Shown here: positions 33,574 to 42,117 of the stretch, in pieces
Layout: the number at the start of each line of letters is the position of its first letter
How positions within the stretch are numbered: the stretch's first letter is position 1
NCBI GenBank assembly: GCA_021498125.1
Contig: JAIZWL010000001.1
Span: 1,489,123-1,553,122 of the forward strand
Reading direction: 5' to 3'
Source: Candidatus Thorarchaeota archaeon
GTDB taxonomy: Archaea; Asgardarchaeota; Thorarchaeia; Thorarchaeales; Thorarchaeaceae
Length of the DNA: 64,000 nt
Translations under genes and position numbers: made by a program
Notes under the pieces: generated by a model
Database searches by the model: none
Told to the model about the DNA's origin: nothing
The model's input: the letters and a program-made list of their open reading frames with translations, nothing else

Positions 33574-36225
33574 TCATTCCTCTTTCGCCGATTTCTCTGT
33601 ACCTGTCTCTTCTTTGAGGGGCTTTTCGATCATTGCGATCTGCCCCTCGATCTCAACTCCCAGATCGACCTTTCCGGCCACTGCTGCAATTCTCTGTACG
33701 GCTTTTAAATTATGAATTAATGAGTCGAGCCACGAGTATATGTCACCCGGATACGCCCAGAGATGAAACTCATCGTGCAGCTTCTTTGCCAGTCCAGTGG
33801 GATTCAATCCCGCCTTTCTATGTTCGACCAACCAACGTCCGAGCCGTATCTTTCCGTGGTCGCATTCCGGATAGAGTGGGCAGCCACAGTTGAAGAACGT
33901 ACTTGCCCATTTTGCAAAGACATCAAAGACCCAACTTGGTAGACGGGCGGCCCCGCCTCGCTTTTGTGAGAGATCGCTTATGTCTGAGAAGACGCCCGAA
34001 AAGAGTCGAGTAGGCATGTGCGTCTTGAATGCAGAATCAACCTCGCCTTGGAGTTTACTGCTCAAGTATACATTCTCGAAGGGTTCCAGCTTGATGGCGA
34101 TGTCGAGCACATCCATCTTGTCTGTGAGTTTGTAGACCTCAAGGCCCTCGGTGGGTTTCAAGAATGAGAGTGTTGTTGCCTTTCCGAGCGCAGTGACATT
34201 GATCCCATTTTGTACTCGCACCATGTGGTGGCGGACAAGATGTTTCAATGCATCTGATGGTGGTACTGACATTGAGAGATGTTTTCGGTAGACTCTTGCC
34301 ACATCCTCAAGCTTTCTCACTCCCGTGGCACTGATGGATGCGAGTGCCTGTTCGGCTGAGGTCTCAAGATCAGCAAATGGCTCAACATCCTCAACAACGC
34401 CATTAAGGAGTTCTGCTGCAATTGCATCCTCTGTCCTGTCTTGGCCGCTGTGATACTTTCTATCTGGTTCAACAACAACATAGACCTTTCCACGATCATG
34501 TTTTCCTAATCTTCCGGCACGACCAAGCATCTGTTCGAATTCGGCTATCGAGAGCCAGTTTGCGCCCATAGCCAGTGATTCAAAGATGACCTGAGATGCA
34601 GGAAGATCGACACCCGCGCCGAGTGCAGCAGTCGTGACTACGCACGCATAGCGTTGTTTTGTAAATGCGTGTTCCACCCGTCTTCGTCTGTAGTACGAGA
34701 GTCCTCCATGATAGACGGTGGCTGAGACCCTCCGGTCACGGAGCCAATCGCTCAGTGCGTGCGCTCTTCGTCGTGAGAAGGTGAAGATGATCGTCTGTCC
34801 GCGATTGCCACTACTACTGATGTGACGGAATTCGCTGACCACCAGTTTTCGAATAATGCCCCACTTGTCTTCATCATTTCTAGCAAAGACCAAGTGACGC
34901 TCTAAGGGTACGGGGCGACCTGTGTAATTGACAAGTTTGAGTCGTAGTTCTTTAGCGAGCTGTTCGGGTGTTCCAACGGTTGCCGATAGAGCAAGGATCT
35001 GTGCACGCGGTGCATGATGTCTCAGTCTTACGAGCAGGCCATCGAGTTCTGGACCCCGCTCCGGATCAGCAAGGTTCTGGATCTCGTCAACAATGACCGT
35101 TCCGATCTCTCCAAGCTGTTTGGTTTCGCGTGAGCGAAAGATCAGGTCCAATGCCTCGTATGTGGCGCAGATGATATCTGACTTGGATACATCTGTATCA
35201 ATGATCGGTCGTCCTTCTTTTCCCACATCCAGTCTTGACATGCCCACCTTGATCCCGGTTCTGAGACCCAGTTCTCTGTACCGTTTTCGCCAGAGTTCGT
35301 ATTTCTCGTTCGTGAGAGCAACCAGCGGGGAGAGATAGAGCATCTTTTTGCCCTTCATCGCTCTGGGAATTCCGGCAAGTTCCCCGATGAGCGTCTTTCC
35401 CGAAGAGGTCGATGAGACGATGAGGAGGCTCTTTCCCTCAAGAAGCCCCTCGCTGATGGCAAGGTTCTGAACCGGGAGCAAATCGACATACCCGTTCTTC
35501 TTCAGGATCTTCTTGAAGTCATCGGGAAGTGGAAGGTCTGCCACTTTCTTTTTCACGCCAACCTCAATGGCGTCGATCGTATCTACGAGTGTAAGGTCAG
35601 GGTCTCTCGTGGGGTCGAAACCCGGCATGAGCATCTCGATCACACGAGGAACGGACTTGGTACGTGCCACTTGGAACTCAAGTTGCCTGAGCATACCCCG
35701 TGACATCTTCACGCCGATACTCTTCAATTCCGACTTTAGATCTGCGAGTGCACAGGTCATACAGACAACTTCTGTTGCTGAAACCTTTACGGCATTCTTC
35801 CTTGTCAAGACAGTCAGTCTGTCTTCTCTAAGGCAATGCATACAGACTGACACGATGTTCGGTTTCGTTGTCTGGATCCGTTCAAGAAAGTTCAGGAGCT
35901 TTTTCAAAAATGGTGGTGATGCCTCTTTTGGGATGATGATCCCCTTGGCTTTTCTGAGGATTTCGTGAAACTCTTTTGGCTGATAATAGACGGGCTTGTT
36001 GAACTTAACGAACCACGATCGTCGTATCTCGAGCAACCCGTTCTGTTTCTCTCCAAATTCTATCAGGCCCGCAAGTTGTGCGCGTTGGCGGTCTTTGAGG
36101 ACAGCAGAGTAGACCTCGATTCTGCAAGATAGTTCTTGTCTGGTCTTTCGAAAGACCATAGTGAACGGCTTTGATAATAGCTTCTGAATTCTCGCATCGG
36201 CTACTTCCAACGTGGATATCCTCAT
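33574..36225 (-). CDS. ASH-Ski2 type archaeal superfamily II helicase
   Basis: An 883-residue helicase of the COG1202 type. Motifs in order: I IVSSTSSGKTLIGELAG, II IVDEIQNLADPERG (DEIQ rather than DEAH), III ALSATVGTP, IV TIIFTFSRRRAH, V TTAALGAGVDLP, VI QMLGRAGRLGKHDRG. A zinc-like CMHCL and CMTCA pair lies near residue 145, ahead of the helicase core, and CGCPLYPECDHG lies in the C-terminal domain. It probably unwinds DNA or RNA in repair or processing. It lies 54 bases after the 36280 gene, likely in one operon with it and 37062. Confidence 0.85.
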   Translation of the reverse strand: MRISTLEVADARIQKLLSKPFTMVFRKTRQELSCRIEVYSAVLKDRQRAQLAGLIEFGEKQNGLLEIRRSWFVKFNKPVYYQPKEFHEILRKAKGIIIPKEASPPFLKKLLNFLERIQTTKPNIVSVCMHCLREDRLTVLTRKNAVKVSATEVVCMTCALADLKSELKSIGVKMSRGMLRQLEFQVARTKSVPRVIEMLMPGFDPTRDPDLTLVDTIDAIEVGVKKKVADLPLPDDFKKILKKNGYVDLLPVQNLAISEGLLEGKSLLIVSSTSSGKTLIGELAGIPRAMKGKKMLYLSPLVALTNEKYELWRKRYRELGLRTGIKVGMSRLDVGKEGRPIIDTDVSKSDIICATYEALDLIFRSRETKQLGEIGTVIVDEIQNLADPERGPELDGLLVRLRHHAPRAQILALSATVGTPEQLAKELRLKLVNYTGRPVPLERHLVFARNDEDKWGIIRKLVVSEFRHISSSGNRGQTIIFTFSRRRAHALSDWLRDRRVSATVYHGGLSYYRRRRVEHAFTKQRYACVVTTAALGAGVDLPASQVIFESLAMGANWLSIAEFEQMLGRAGRLGKHDRGKVYVVVEPDRKYHSGQDRTEDAIAAELLNGVVEDVEPFADLETSAEQALASISATGVRKLEDVARVYRKHLSMSVPPSDALKHLVRHHMVRVQNGINVTALGKATTLSFLKPTEGLEVYKLTDKMDVLDIAIKLEPFENVYLSSKLQGEVDSAFKTHMPTRLFSGVFSDISDLSQKRGGAARLPSWVFDVFAKWASTFFNCGCPLYPECDHGKIRLGRWLVEHRKAGLNPTGLAKKLHDEFHLWAYPGDIYSWLDSLIHNLKAVQRIAAVAGKVDLGVEIEGQIAMIEKPLKEETGTEKSAKEE

Positions 36226-36279
36226 CTTGGTGCCTGATTAGCAAGCAAAGACCTTTGTGGTCTGGTCTGGATATAGGTT

Positions 36280-37065
36280 TCAGAGTTCGAAGATATATTT
36301 CTCCTCATTCTGTTTGATTGCCTTCATGACCTCTTCAAATTCTGCACGGTACGCTTCTTGACCGAGTTGTGTCTCCATACCTGCTTTCTCAACAATCATC
36401 CAATCCTTCATTGCTTCATCATCACTAAATTTGGAGAATCGTCGGAAGGGAATCGTCATTATTTTCACACGTTCGGGATTGAGAAAGCCTCTCTTGTGAT
36501 AATGTGTGACTAGCCGTTTATACATGGGGCCGTTGGTTCCAGCCAGAATGAACTTGGCGCGTTGCACTCCTGATACATGCGTGACCTTGATCTTCTTTGC
36601 AAGATCGATTGCGTGTGCAGTCATCGGGACGGATGCCTCAGTATGCTGCTTCATGATGATTTGGCCGGGAAGGATGTTGCCATGTTCAACGATGATTTTA
36701 CGGATGATTGTGACAATCTCCTCCTCACGTCCCGACTCGAGTGGGTCGATCACTTCAGGGTGAACTATATCAACTTCAGGAAGCGGCTCGTCAAGTCGGA
36801 GTTTGCTTGGATCAAACATCAGGCCCCCGACAAACTCGATGACATCCACGACTCTCCCTTTTACTTGTGCGGTCCCTTTGAAGATTCCCGGCCCAATTAG
36901 CATGGAAAACACAGTATCTCCTCGAATCAGTGACCACAGTTGACTGGAGAGGATCATGATGGTTCCTCTCAGTTCTGTCCCCTTGAGCACACCAATATCG
37001 AAATCATAGGTCTCGATGTCAATTAACCAGTACATCGGATTACTGCGCATCATGATGTTGGTCAC
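36280..37065 (-). CDS. Uncharacterised protein of the helicase operon
   Basis: Function unknown, 261 residues. The N-terminal half is beta-rich (YWLIDIETYDFDIGVLKG, FKGTAQVKGRVVDV); the middle has EEEIVTIIRKIIVEHGNILP and a KYIFEL end. The GTG start overlaps the stop of the upstream gene as GTGA, so translation is coupled. The position between an unknown helical protein and an ASH-Ski2 helicase suggests a nucleic-acid-related complex. Confidence 0.6.
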   Translation of the reverse strand: MTNIMMRSNPMYWLIDIETYDFDIGVLKGTELRGTIMILSSQLWSLIRGDTVFSMLIGPGIFKGTAQVKGRVVDVIEFVGGLMFDPSKLRLDEPLPEVDIVHPEVIDPLESGREEEIVTIIRKIIVEHGNILPGQIIMKQHTEASVPMTAHAIDLAKKIKVTHVSGVQRAKFILAGTNGPMYKRLVTHYHKRGFLNPERVKIMTIPFRRFSKFSDDEAMKDWMIVEKAGMETQLGQEAYRAEFEEVMKAIKQNEEKYIFEL

Positions 37066-38237
37066 CTGTTGTAGATGTTGTCATTAATGAACTTGAATAC
37101 GAATTTTGCTGCCTGGATCTCGCGTTGGTCTATTGGTGCCAGACGGAGTTCGTCTACAACGCTCTCGGTATACTCCCCTATGGGTGATGAGTCCACCTTG
37201 AATCTCGTGGCGACTTCGTTTAGTGTCTGGGCAATGGCATCCTCAAGTGAGATCTCTTGGTACTCAAGAACGTGAAGTACTCTGGAGATTCGTTGGACAA
37301 GATACCTCTCCCGTTCCTCATCAGGACGACGTTTTGCCAGATATATATCTCGTTCCAAGAAATCATAAGGTGATGTCATATCAGGTTCTGCCTTACTGCC
37401 CCGTGTGGATGCAGCACCAAACTCAATGTATCGTGATTTGTCGCCACGTCCTAGTGGTTTGGGCACCATATGCAGAAGCAGATGCCCTACAGCCAAGGGG
37501 CTTAGCTTTGATAGGTCCTGTGACAGATCTTCAATCACTGATCTGACAGAGACCATTATCGAGTCCACTGTTGTGGAGTCGGAGGCTGTACCCAGCACCT
37601 TCAGAAGGAGTCTAAAGAGAGCCTGATTGCGTCGGCGTAATACAGGAAGGCGCCCTAGAAATGTTGCACGTGGCCACTTTGTGAGAGCAGGGCCGAAGGC
37701 AACGAGTGCATCCTTTGATGTGGACTTCGGATGATCCTTTAACCATTCTTGGACCAGCGGTGCGATTATGCCACCAGCAACCCTTGATCGTTCTCGAAGC
37801 ACGATGAGTGCTTGTTCAGCAGTGGCATTCTCCGTGTTAAGGGCGCTCTCGAGATTCGCAATATTCCTGGTCTTAATCTCCATCTCACGTGAAAACTTTC
37901 CATAGATGTATTCGATCCATTTTCCCTCATTGATTGCGAACTCCAAGATGTTACCTGGAATGTTCGGTATCTCCTCTCTCACTGAGGCTCTTCTCTGAAG
38001 CTCAAATGCAATGAGGTCGATCGCATTTCGCAGATTCAGAATGTTGTCCATGTCTATGAGATACGCTATGATTGCAACTTGTAGCGGGCAATCGTACTCC
38101 TCAGCAATTCTTCTTGCATGATCGATTGGGACTCGGAATGCTCGTGTTCGAAGGTTTGTATATTTTTCCTGAAACTCGCTGACCAATCCACGTTGACTTT
38201 CCCCTGCCATTCGTTTGAGTTCTGATTCAGGAAGCAA
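37062..38237 (-). CDS. Uncharacterised helical protein leading the helicase operon
   Basis: Function unknown, 391 residues, largely alpha-helical and charged, with segments such as FRVPIDHARRIAEEYDCPLQ and QALFRLLLKVLGTAS. No catalytic motif was seen. TTG 38237 is preceded by GAGGAG at ideal spacing. It is probably a scaffold or adaptor for the coupled 36280 product and the helicase; this is inference. Confidence 0.55.
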   Translation of the reverse strand: MLPESELKRMAGESQRGLVSEFQEKYTNLRTRAFRVPIDHARRIAEEYDCPLQVAIIAYLIDMDNILNLRNAIDLIAFELQRRASVREEIPNIPGNILEFAINEGKWIEYIYGKFSREMEIKTRNIANLESALNTENATAEQALIVLRERSRVAGGIIAPLVQEWLKDHPKSTSKDALVAFGPALTKWPRATFLGRLPVLRRRNQALFRLLLKVLGTASDSTTVDSIMVSVRSVIEDLSQDLSKLSPLAVGHLLLHMVPKPLGRGDKSRYIEFGAASTRGSKAEPDMTSPYDFLERDIYLAKRRPDEERERYLVQRISRVLHVLEYQEISLEDAIAQTLNEVATRFKVDSSPIGEYTESVVDELRLAPIDQREIQAAKFVFKFINDNIYNR

Positions 38238-38383
38238 CTTGTTCTCCTCTACCTAGAGGATATTATCCTCACATGAAAGAGAAACTTCTTTTCCGTTATG
38301 AATGATATTGTGGTATATCCTGTTTATTACAGTTGGACCGCCGCTGCTGAATAACAGACTCATCTATGATGATGATGATTCTC

Positions 38384-38587
38384 TTACACGCCCATCCAGA
38401 GCATCAAGAATTGAAGTCCAAGACCGAAAAAGACTGCACCAATGATCCCCGCAAGAGCGACCTTAGTCTTTGAAAAGTGGCGGCTGTGCTCCACATGAAC
38501 AGCTAGCCAGCCGAATGCAAACACTCCAAAGGCTATAAAGACGATTGATAGAGGGAGAAAGAAAGTTAGAATATCTATCTGGAGCAT
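38384..38587 (-). CDS. Small two-helix membrane protein
   Basis: A 67-residue protein with two hydrophobic helices joined by a His-rich basic loop, VHVEHSRHFSKTK. No family recognised. It stands alone between the helicase operon and the 38664 gene. Confidence 0.5.
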   Translation of the reverse strand: MLQIDILTFFLPLSIVFIAFGVFAFGWLAVHVEHSRHFSKTKVALAGIIGAVFFGLGLQFLMLWMGV

Positions 38588-38663
38588 ATCTGTGCCACCT
38601 ATTTACTGTGTACTTTGCCATTTTTATTTTGATGTGGATTTAAAGGTCACGGTCAGTTGTTTC

Positions 38664-39431
38664 TCAGGCCGTGAACGGAAACTCGGAAGTGTACGTGGTC
38701 CCATCGATATCTACTCGGCGTATAAGCTTGCCAGTCTTCTTTGCAAGCCTGCGTTTCTCGGCGAATGAGAGACCCGGATCATCTGGAATCTCTATCTCTT
38801 CGATGATGATGTCCTGATGGATCTTGATCTTCTTGGTCTTGTCCGGTATCTTATCTGCAACATCGAGGAGGACCTCTTTGAGGAGAAAGTCCCAGACCTC
38901 AGGAGTTCGGCCCAGAGCGCCCTTTGAAAATACGGGGTCCTTCTCAGAGTCGCCCTCGTCACCTCCGGCTGGCGATTTCGGGAACGATGTCTTTGTAGTG
39001 ATCTTCCACGGTTTTGAGCCGTCCTGTGGGCTGAGTGTTAGCAGGAAAAAGGTCGTTGGATCATCATGTTCTAAGAGTTCCTTCAAATGTTCTGATGGAA
39101 CTACCTCTTTGATCTTCGCCTTGTAGGTCGTGGCGCCCTTGCCCTTTGCTACTCTCCACTCCAATGGCATGGCTATCTTGCTGAACTCGTCGCGTCTGTC
39201 CTGATATGTTGTGATGACGCCTGCGATCTTCTGTTGGCCTTCTGGAACACTATTTGCATAGGCCCGGATAAAGACCTTCTCGAAGTCAAGGTCGGCCTTG
39301 AAACCCACCTTCTTTGAAGACAGGGTCAGAAATGCACGTGGTCCGGGGTGCACCCCTTTGCCGTATTTGAGTATCTTTGCATGAACGAATTCGTCAGCCT
39401 TTCCTTCAATGATCTTTGCTAGCCAGTCCAT
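38664..39431 (-). CDS. Uncharacterised soluble protein
   Basis: Function unknown, 255 residues, Lys- and Glu-rich. The first 150 residues are beta-rich with a VFIRAYANSVPEGQQKIAGV segment; an acidic loop, SPAGGDEGDSEKD, follows; the C-terminal part is helical with SFAEKRRLAKKTGKLIRRV. It has no signal peptide or membrane helix. Codon use and GC are like the core genes. Confidence 0.5.
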   Translation of the reverse strand: MDWLAKIIEGKADEFVHAKILKYGKGVHPGPRAFLTLSSKKVGFKADLDFEKVFIRAYANSVPEGQQKIAGVITTYQDRRDEFSKIAMPLEWRVAKGKGATTYKAKIKEVVPSEHLKELLEHDDPTTFFLLTLSPQDGSKPWKITTKTSFPKSPAGGDEGDSEKDPVFSKGALGRTPEVWDFLLKEVLLDVADKIPDKTKKIKIHQDIIIEEIEIPDDPGLSFAEKRRLAKKTGKLIRRVDIDGTTYTSEFPFTA

Positions 39432-39595
39432 TATTTGACGCCTCGCTCTCTCTGCACCTCGGTCCCTGATTTAAGCTCTTCGCACATGTTATTGTTGTAC
39501 CACTGTTATCTCTTGGATCATTAATTGGTGTTTTTATTATTCTCACATGAATATGTTCTTGAACCTGTTCTGCTGTTGTATGATGAGCTTCAAAA

Positions 39596-40474
39596 TCATT
39601 TACTTGAAACAAGTATGATAAGGAACCACAAGAGTATACTCAGTAATGCAAAAATCCGAATAATTGCCATAGCAGTCGGTAGTTGATTGGTGTTGATAGT
39701 TTGTAGAGTGTTATTAATGTCTTCGATGAACCTATTGGTCTTGTTTTTCTTCTGAAGATCGTCTTCCGGATTTGATTCAGGTTGCTGCCTACCGGGTTCT
39801 CTTTCAATTGTTTCAACAAGCTTTCGAGCATCGGCCTTGATTACCTGGTCGCTCATTTTTTTATATTTTCCAAATTCTCTTTGTAGGGTATAACTAAATA
39901 GTATTATAATTATGGGCGCCATCAAAATTGGTCCCATTATCTTATTTATATTAATAGCTGCGTTATTGGTGGAGTTTGCCCAATTGTTTGTCAGGAATAA
40001 TGTTAGGATAGAAATAATAATATTTGTAATTACTATGAACTTTTGAGTGGATACAGCTTTGAGCATTGTCAAATTGATGTTCCTGTAAATTTCTGCAAAC
40101 CGGGAATCATCAATGGACATATGTTTCAATAAAATTTTCAAGAAAATCGGTGGGCAAAATGTTACAGTATTTACTGGTGAGATTATTTTATATGTCATAT
40201 AACAGAACACAAGTATTGCGACTAAAATCACGAAATAAGGTATTCCTGCTTTTGTTACCAATTCATCATTTGTTGTAGGAATGATATGCCCTTCAAAGGC
40301 AATATTCACAATATACAAGAAGACAGTATCTATGAAAATACATACTGTGAGCCATGCATCTATGAATAATCCGAGATGATAATTTCCCTTCTCACATCCG
40401 GAATAATCTATTGCTTGTTCATTAGACAAGTCGTAATGTGTATCCTTTTCCTGATCATCATGGTTCTTAGACAC
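39596..40474 (-). CDS. AT-rich membrane protein of accessory patch
   Basis: A 292-residue protein with about five membrane helices and a charged cytoplasmic segment near residues 205-255 (DDLQKKNKTNRFIEDI). It has no recognised family. The gene is markedly AT-rich compared with the surrounding core genes. GTG 40474 has GAGAGGAGAAAG upstream. It begins the accessory patch holding the toxin-antitoxin pair. Confidence 0.55.
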   Translation of the reverse strand: MSKNHDDQEKDTHYDLSNEQAIDYSGCEKGNYHLGLFIDAWLTVCIFIDTVFLYIVNIAFEGHIIPTTNDELVTKAGIPYFVILVAILVFCYMTYKIISPVNTVTFCPPIFLKILLKHMSIDDSRFAEIYRNINLTMLKAVSTQKFIVITNIIISILTLFLTNNWANSTNNAAININKIMGPILMAPIIIILFSYTLQREFGKYKKMSDQVIKADARKLVETIEREPGRQQPESNPEDDLQKKNKTNRFIEDINNTLQTINTNQLPTAMAIIRIFALLSILLWFLIILVSSK

Positions 40475-40592
40475 ACTTAATCTTTCTCCTCTCTTGATGA
40501 TTCATACATAAAACGCACTTTAACTTGATGTGACTTGTGGGCGTGACAGGATGATCCTCCATTTTTGCGTGTCCTTCTTTCCAGCTCTTCAT
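40467..40592 (-). CDS. Possible small protein upstream of the AT-rich membrane gene
   Basis: An open frame of about 41 codons from ATG 40592 (KSWKEGHAKMEDHPVTPTSH, then a CVLC pair and ERRKIKCV). It overlaps the start of the membrane protein gene by eight bases, which could mean coupling. It may equally be the tail of a decayed gene, since the frame continues open upstream. Confidence 0.3.
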   Translation of the reverse strand: MKSWKEGHAKMEDHPVTPTSHIKLKCVLCMNHQERRKIKCV

Positions 40593-40692
40593 CTGTATTC
40601 TTTGATATGTTCTCAGGCATAGATGAGCAGTGTCAAAATATGATAAACTTGTGATATGCGATTTAGACAGTGGCATTAGGAATAGCAACATA

Positions 40693-41193
40693 TCAAGTCA
40701 ACTGCTTGAATTTTTTCTGAAATGTATCGATTCTCATTGTTGTTGACCAAATTGCCAGTTTATGAGCGCTCATGCGATTCTTCAATCGCTTAAAATGGAA
40801 ATCGTCCACGATAATTGCACTACATCTCTGGTCTATTGCTGAGGCTAGGTGGAGTGCATCTGAGGCGTACAAGTTATATTTTGATATAAATTGCCTTGCC
40901 AAATCAAGTACTTCATTTGTGATCTGTAATTCCACTAATTGGTTCTTGTACATTAGTTGTTGCCATTTGACTTCAATGAATTCAAGAAGGTCTTTACCCT
41001 CCTTCTTTGTGATCTCTTTCTGATTTATCCTCTTTTGTACTGCTCGTGCCAACTCTAGTCGTGTCCATGCGGAAGTCCGACATGATACCTCGTTATTTTC
41101 AATCAAACAATATTCGACAAGGTTTTTGCCCGGTTCTCCATACATAAGATCCCAAAGGGCAGAGGCTTCAAGGTATATTGCTATCTTCCTCAT
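40693..41193 (-). CDS. vapC: PIN-domain toxin, VapC-like
   Basis: A 166-residue PIN nuclease. The usual first Asp is replaced by Glu in IYLEASALWDL; the other acidic positions are RLELARAV, then SDALHLASA and IIVDDFHFKRL with Asp residues. It probably cleaves tRNA or other RNA when released from its antitoxin. The start at ATG 41193 follows GAGG at nine bases; ATG 41202 adds three residues. It overlaps the antitoxin gene by 26 bases. Confidence 0.8.
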   Translation of the reverse strand: MRKIAIYLEASALWDLMYGEPGKNLVEYCLIENNEVSCRTSAWTRLELARAVQKRINQKEITKKEGKDLLEFIEVKWQQLMYKNQLVELQITNEVLDLARQFISKYNLYASDALHLASAIDQRCSAIIVDDFHFKRLKNRMSAHKLAIWSTTMRIDTFQKKFKQLT

Positions 41194-41416
41194 TGTGGTC
41201 ATCCTCTAAGCCTCGCTTGTGGGTCTTCTTTTTAGCAAAATAAGTACGAGTCTCATCAAAAGTCTTCCATCGCAATGACTTGATCTTTTCTTCTTGCATC
41301 AACTCTCTAACTCCCGCCTTGAGTGCCTCACTTATAGATGAAAATACACCTTCAGCCACCAATCGCTCAAGAAATTCTTGCTCTTCCTTCGTAAGTCTTA
41401 CTGATGCTACAGTCAA
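41168..41416 (-). CDS. RHH antitoxin of the PIN toxin
   Basis: An 82-residue protein with a ribbon-helix-helix N-terminus (ASVRLTKEEQEFLERLV, ISEALKAGVRELMQEEK) and a charged flexible C-terminal tail that should wrap the toxin. It is the first gene of a two-gene operon and probably represses it. The combination of RHH antitoxin and PIN toxin defines a VapBC-like module. Confidence 0.8.
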   Translation of the reverse strand: MTVASVRLTKEEQEFLERLVAEGVFSSISEALKAGVRELMQEEKIKSLRWKTFDETRTYFAKKKTHKRGLEDDHNEEDSNIP

Positions 41417-41585
41417 GCCGATAACCCTGACTATTATGTTTACAACTTGTATAAATGTTTACATCTTGTTGCTTCTGATATGTCACATCCTGTACTACTT
41501 TGTATCACTTCATTGACTTTTTCAGAGCGGAAGAGTATCCAATAGATTATATGTCTAGAGAAGAATGTTACTTGTGGTGCCAATA

Positions 41586-41816
41586 ATGATTCGAGTGCGC
41601 ATGGATGCCCAACGGCGAATACGCATTCCAAAGAAGGCAAAACTGGAAGGGAAAAATTTCTTTTTGGTTAAGCGCGGAAATTATCATATATTAATTTCCA
41701 TACCTGATGACAAACCTGAACTCGAACTTGAAGAGCCAATTTCCGAATTGTTGCAATCTGCTGAAGAAGAGGTCTCATATGAGATTGCCATGAAATGGGA
41801 ACGGACAGAAAAATAG
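41586..41816 (+). CDS. Orphan AbrB/MazE-like protein
   Basis: A 76-residue protein with the swapped-hairpin AbrB pattern VRMDAQRRIRIPKKAKL, then strands containing FFLVKRGNYHILISIPD and an acidic tail. AbrB-type proteins serve as antitoxins or regulators. No toxin gene follows. ATG 41586 fits better than 41565, which would add seven hydrophobic residues. Confidence 0.6.
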   Translation: MIRVRMDAQRRIRIPKKAKLEGKNFFLVKRGNYHILISIPDDKPELELEEPISELLQSAEEEVSYEIAMKWERTEK

Positions 41817-42117
41817 CATGCTCATGACAATGGCATGTTACTTGCCTACTAGAAAAAGAAAGATCCTCTTCTAATATCAACCACAGAGAAGCTAGTTGGA
41901 TTGACTAAGACAGGCAGACTAGATTTGACAATTATCATGTGTTTTCGTACTGGAGCTATTCTATGTTCTTAGGAATTTGACAGGAGTTGCATCTGCCAAG
42001 CGGATTGCGACATATCTATCTATAGTTCCTAATGTCAAACTAATGTCAGCTCCTATAGGCGATCAGCCTCTCTGCTTCTTCTTGAACAGTACAGACTCAC
42101 TTCAATATTTGATGCCA
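41817..42117. other. Intergenic region, 301 bp, with gene debris
   Basis: On the minus strand, downstream of the anion transporter stop, a protein-like stretch (GADISLTLGTIDRYVAIRLA, ending at a TAG at 41961) is separated by a frame change from VQEEAERLIAYR near 42060-42100. No start is present. This looks like the decayed end of a small gene of unknown type. Confidence 0.35.
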
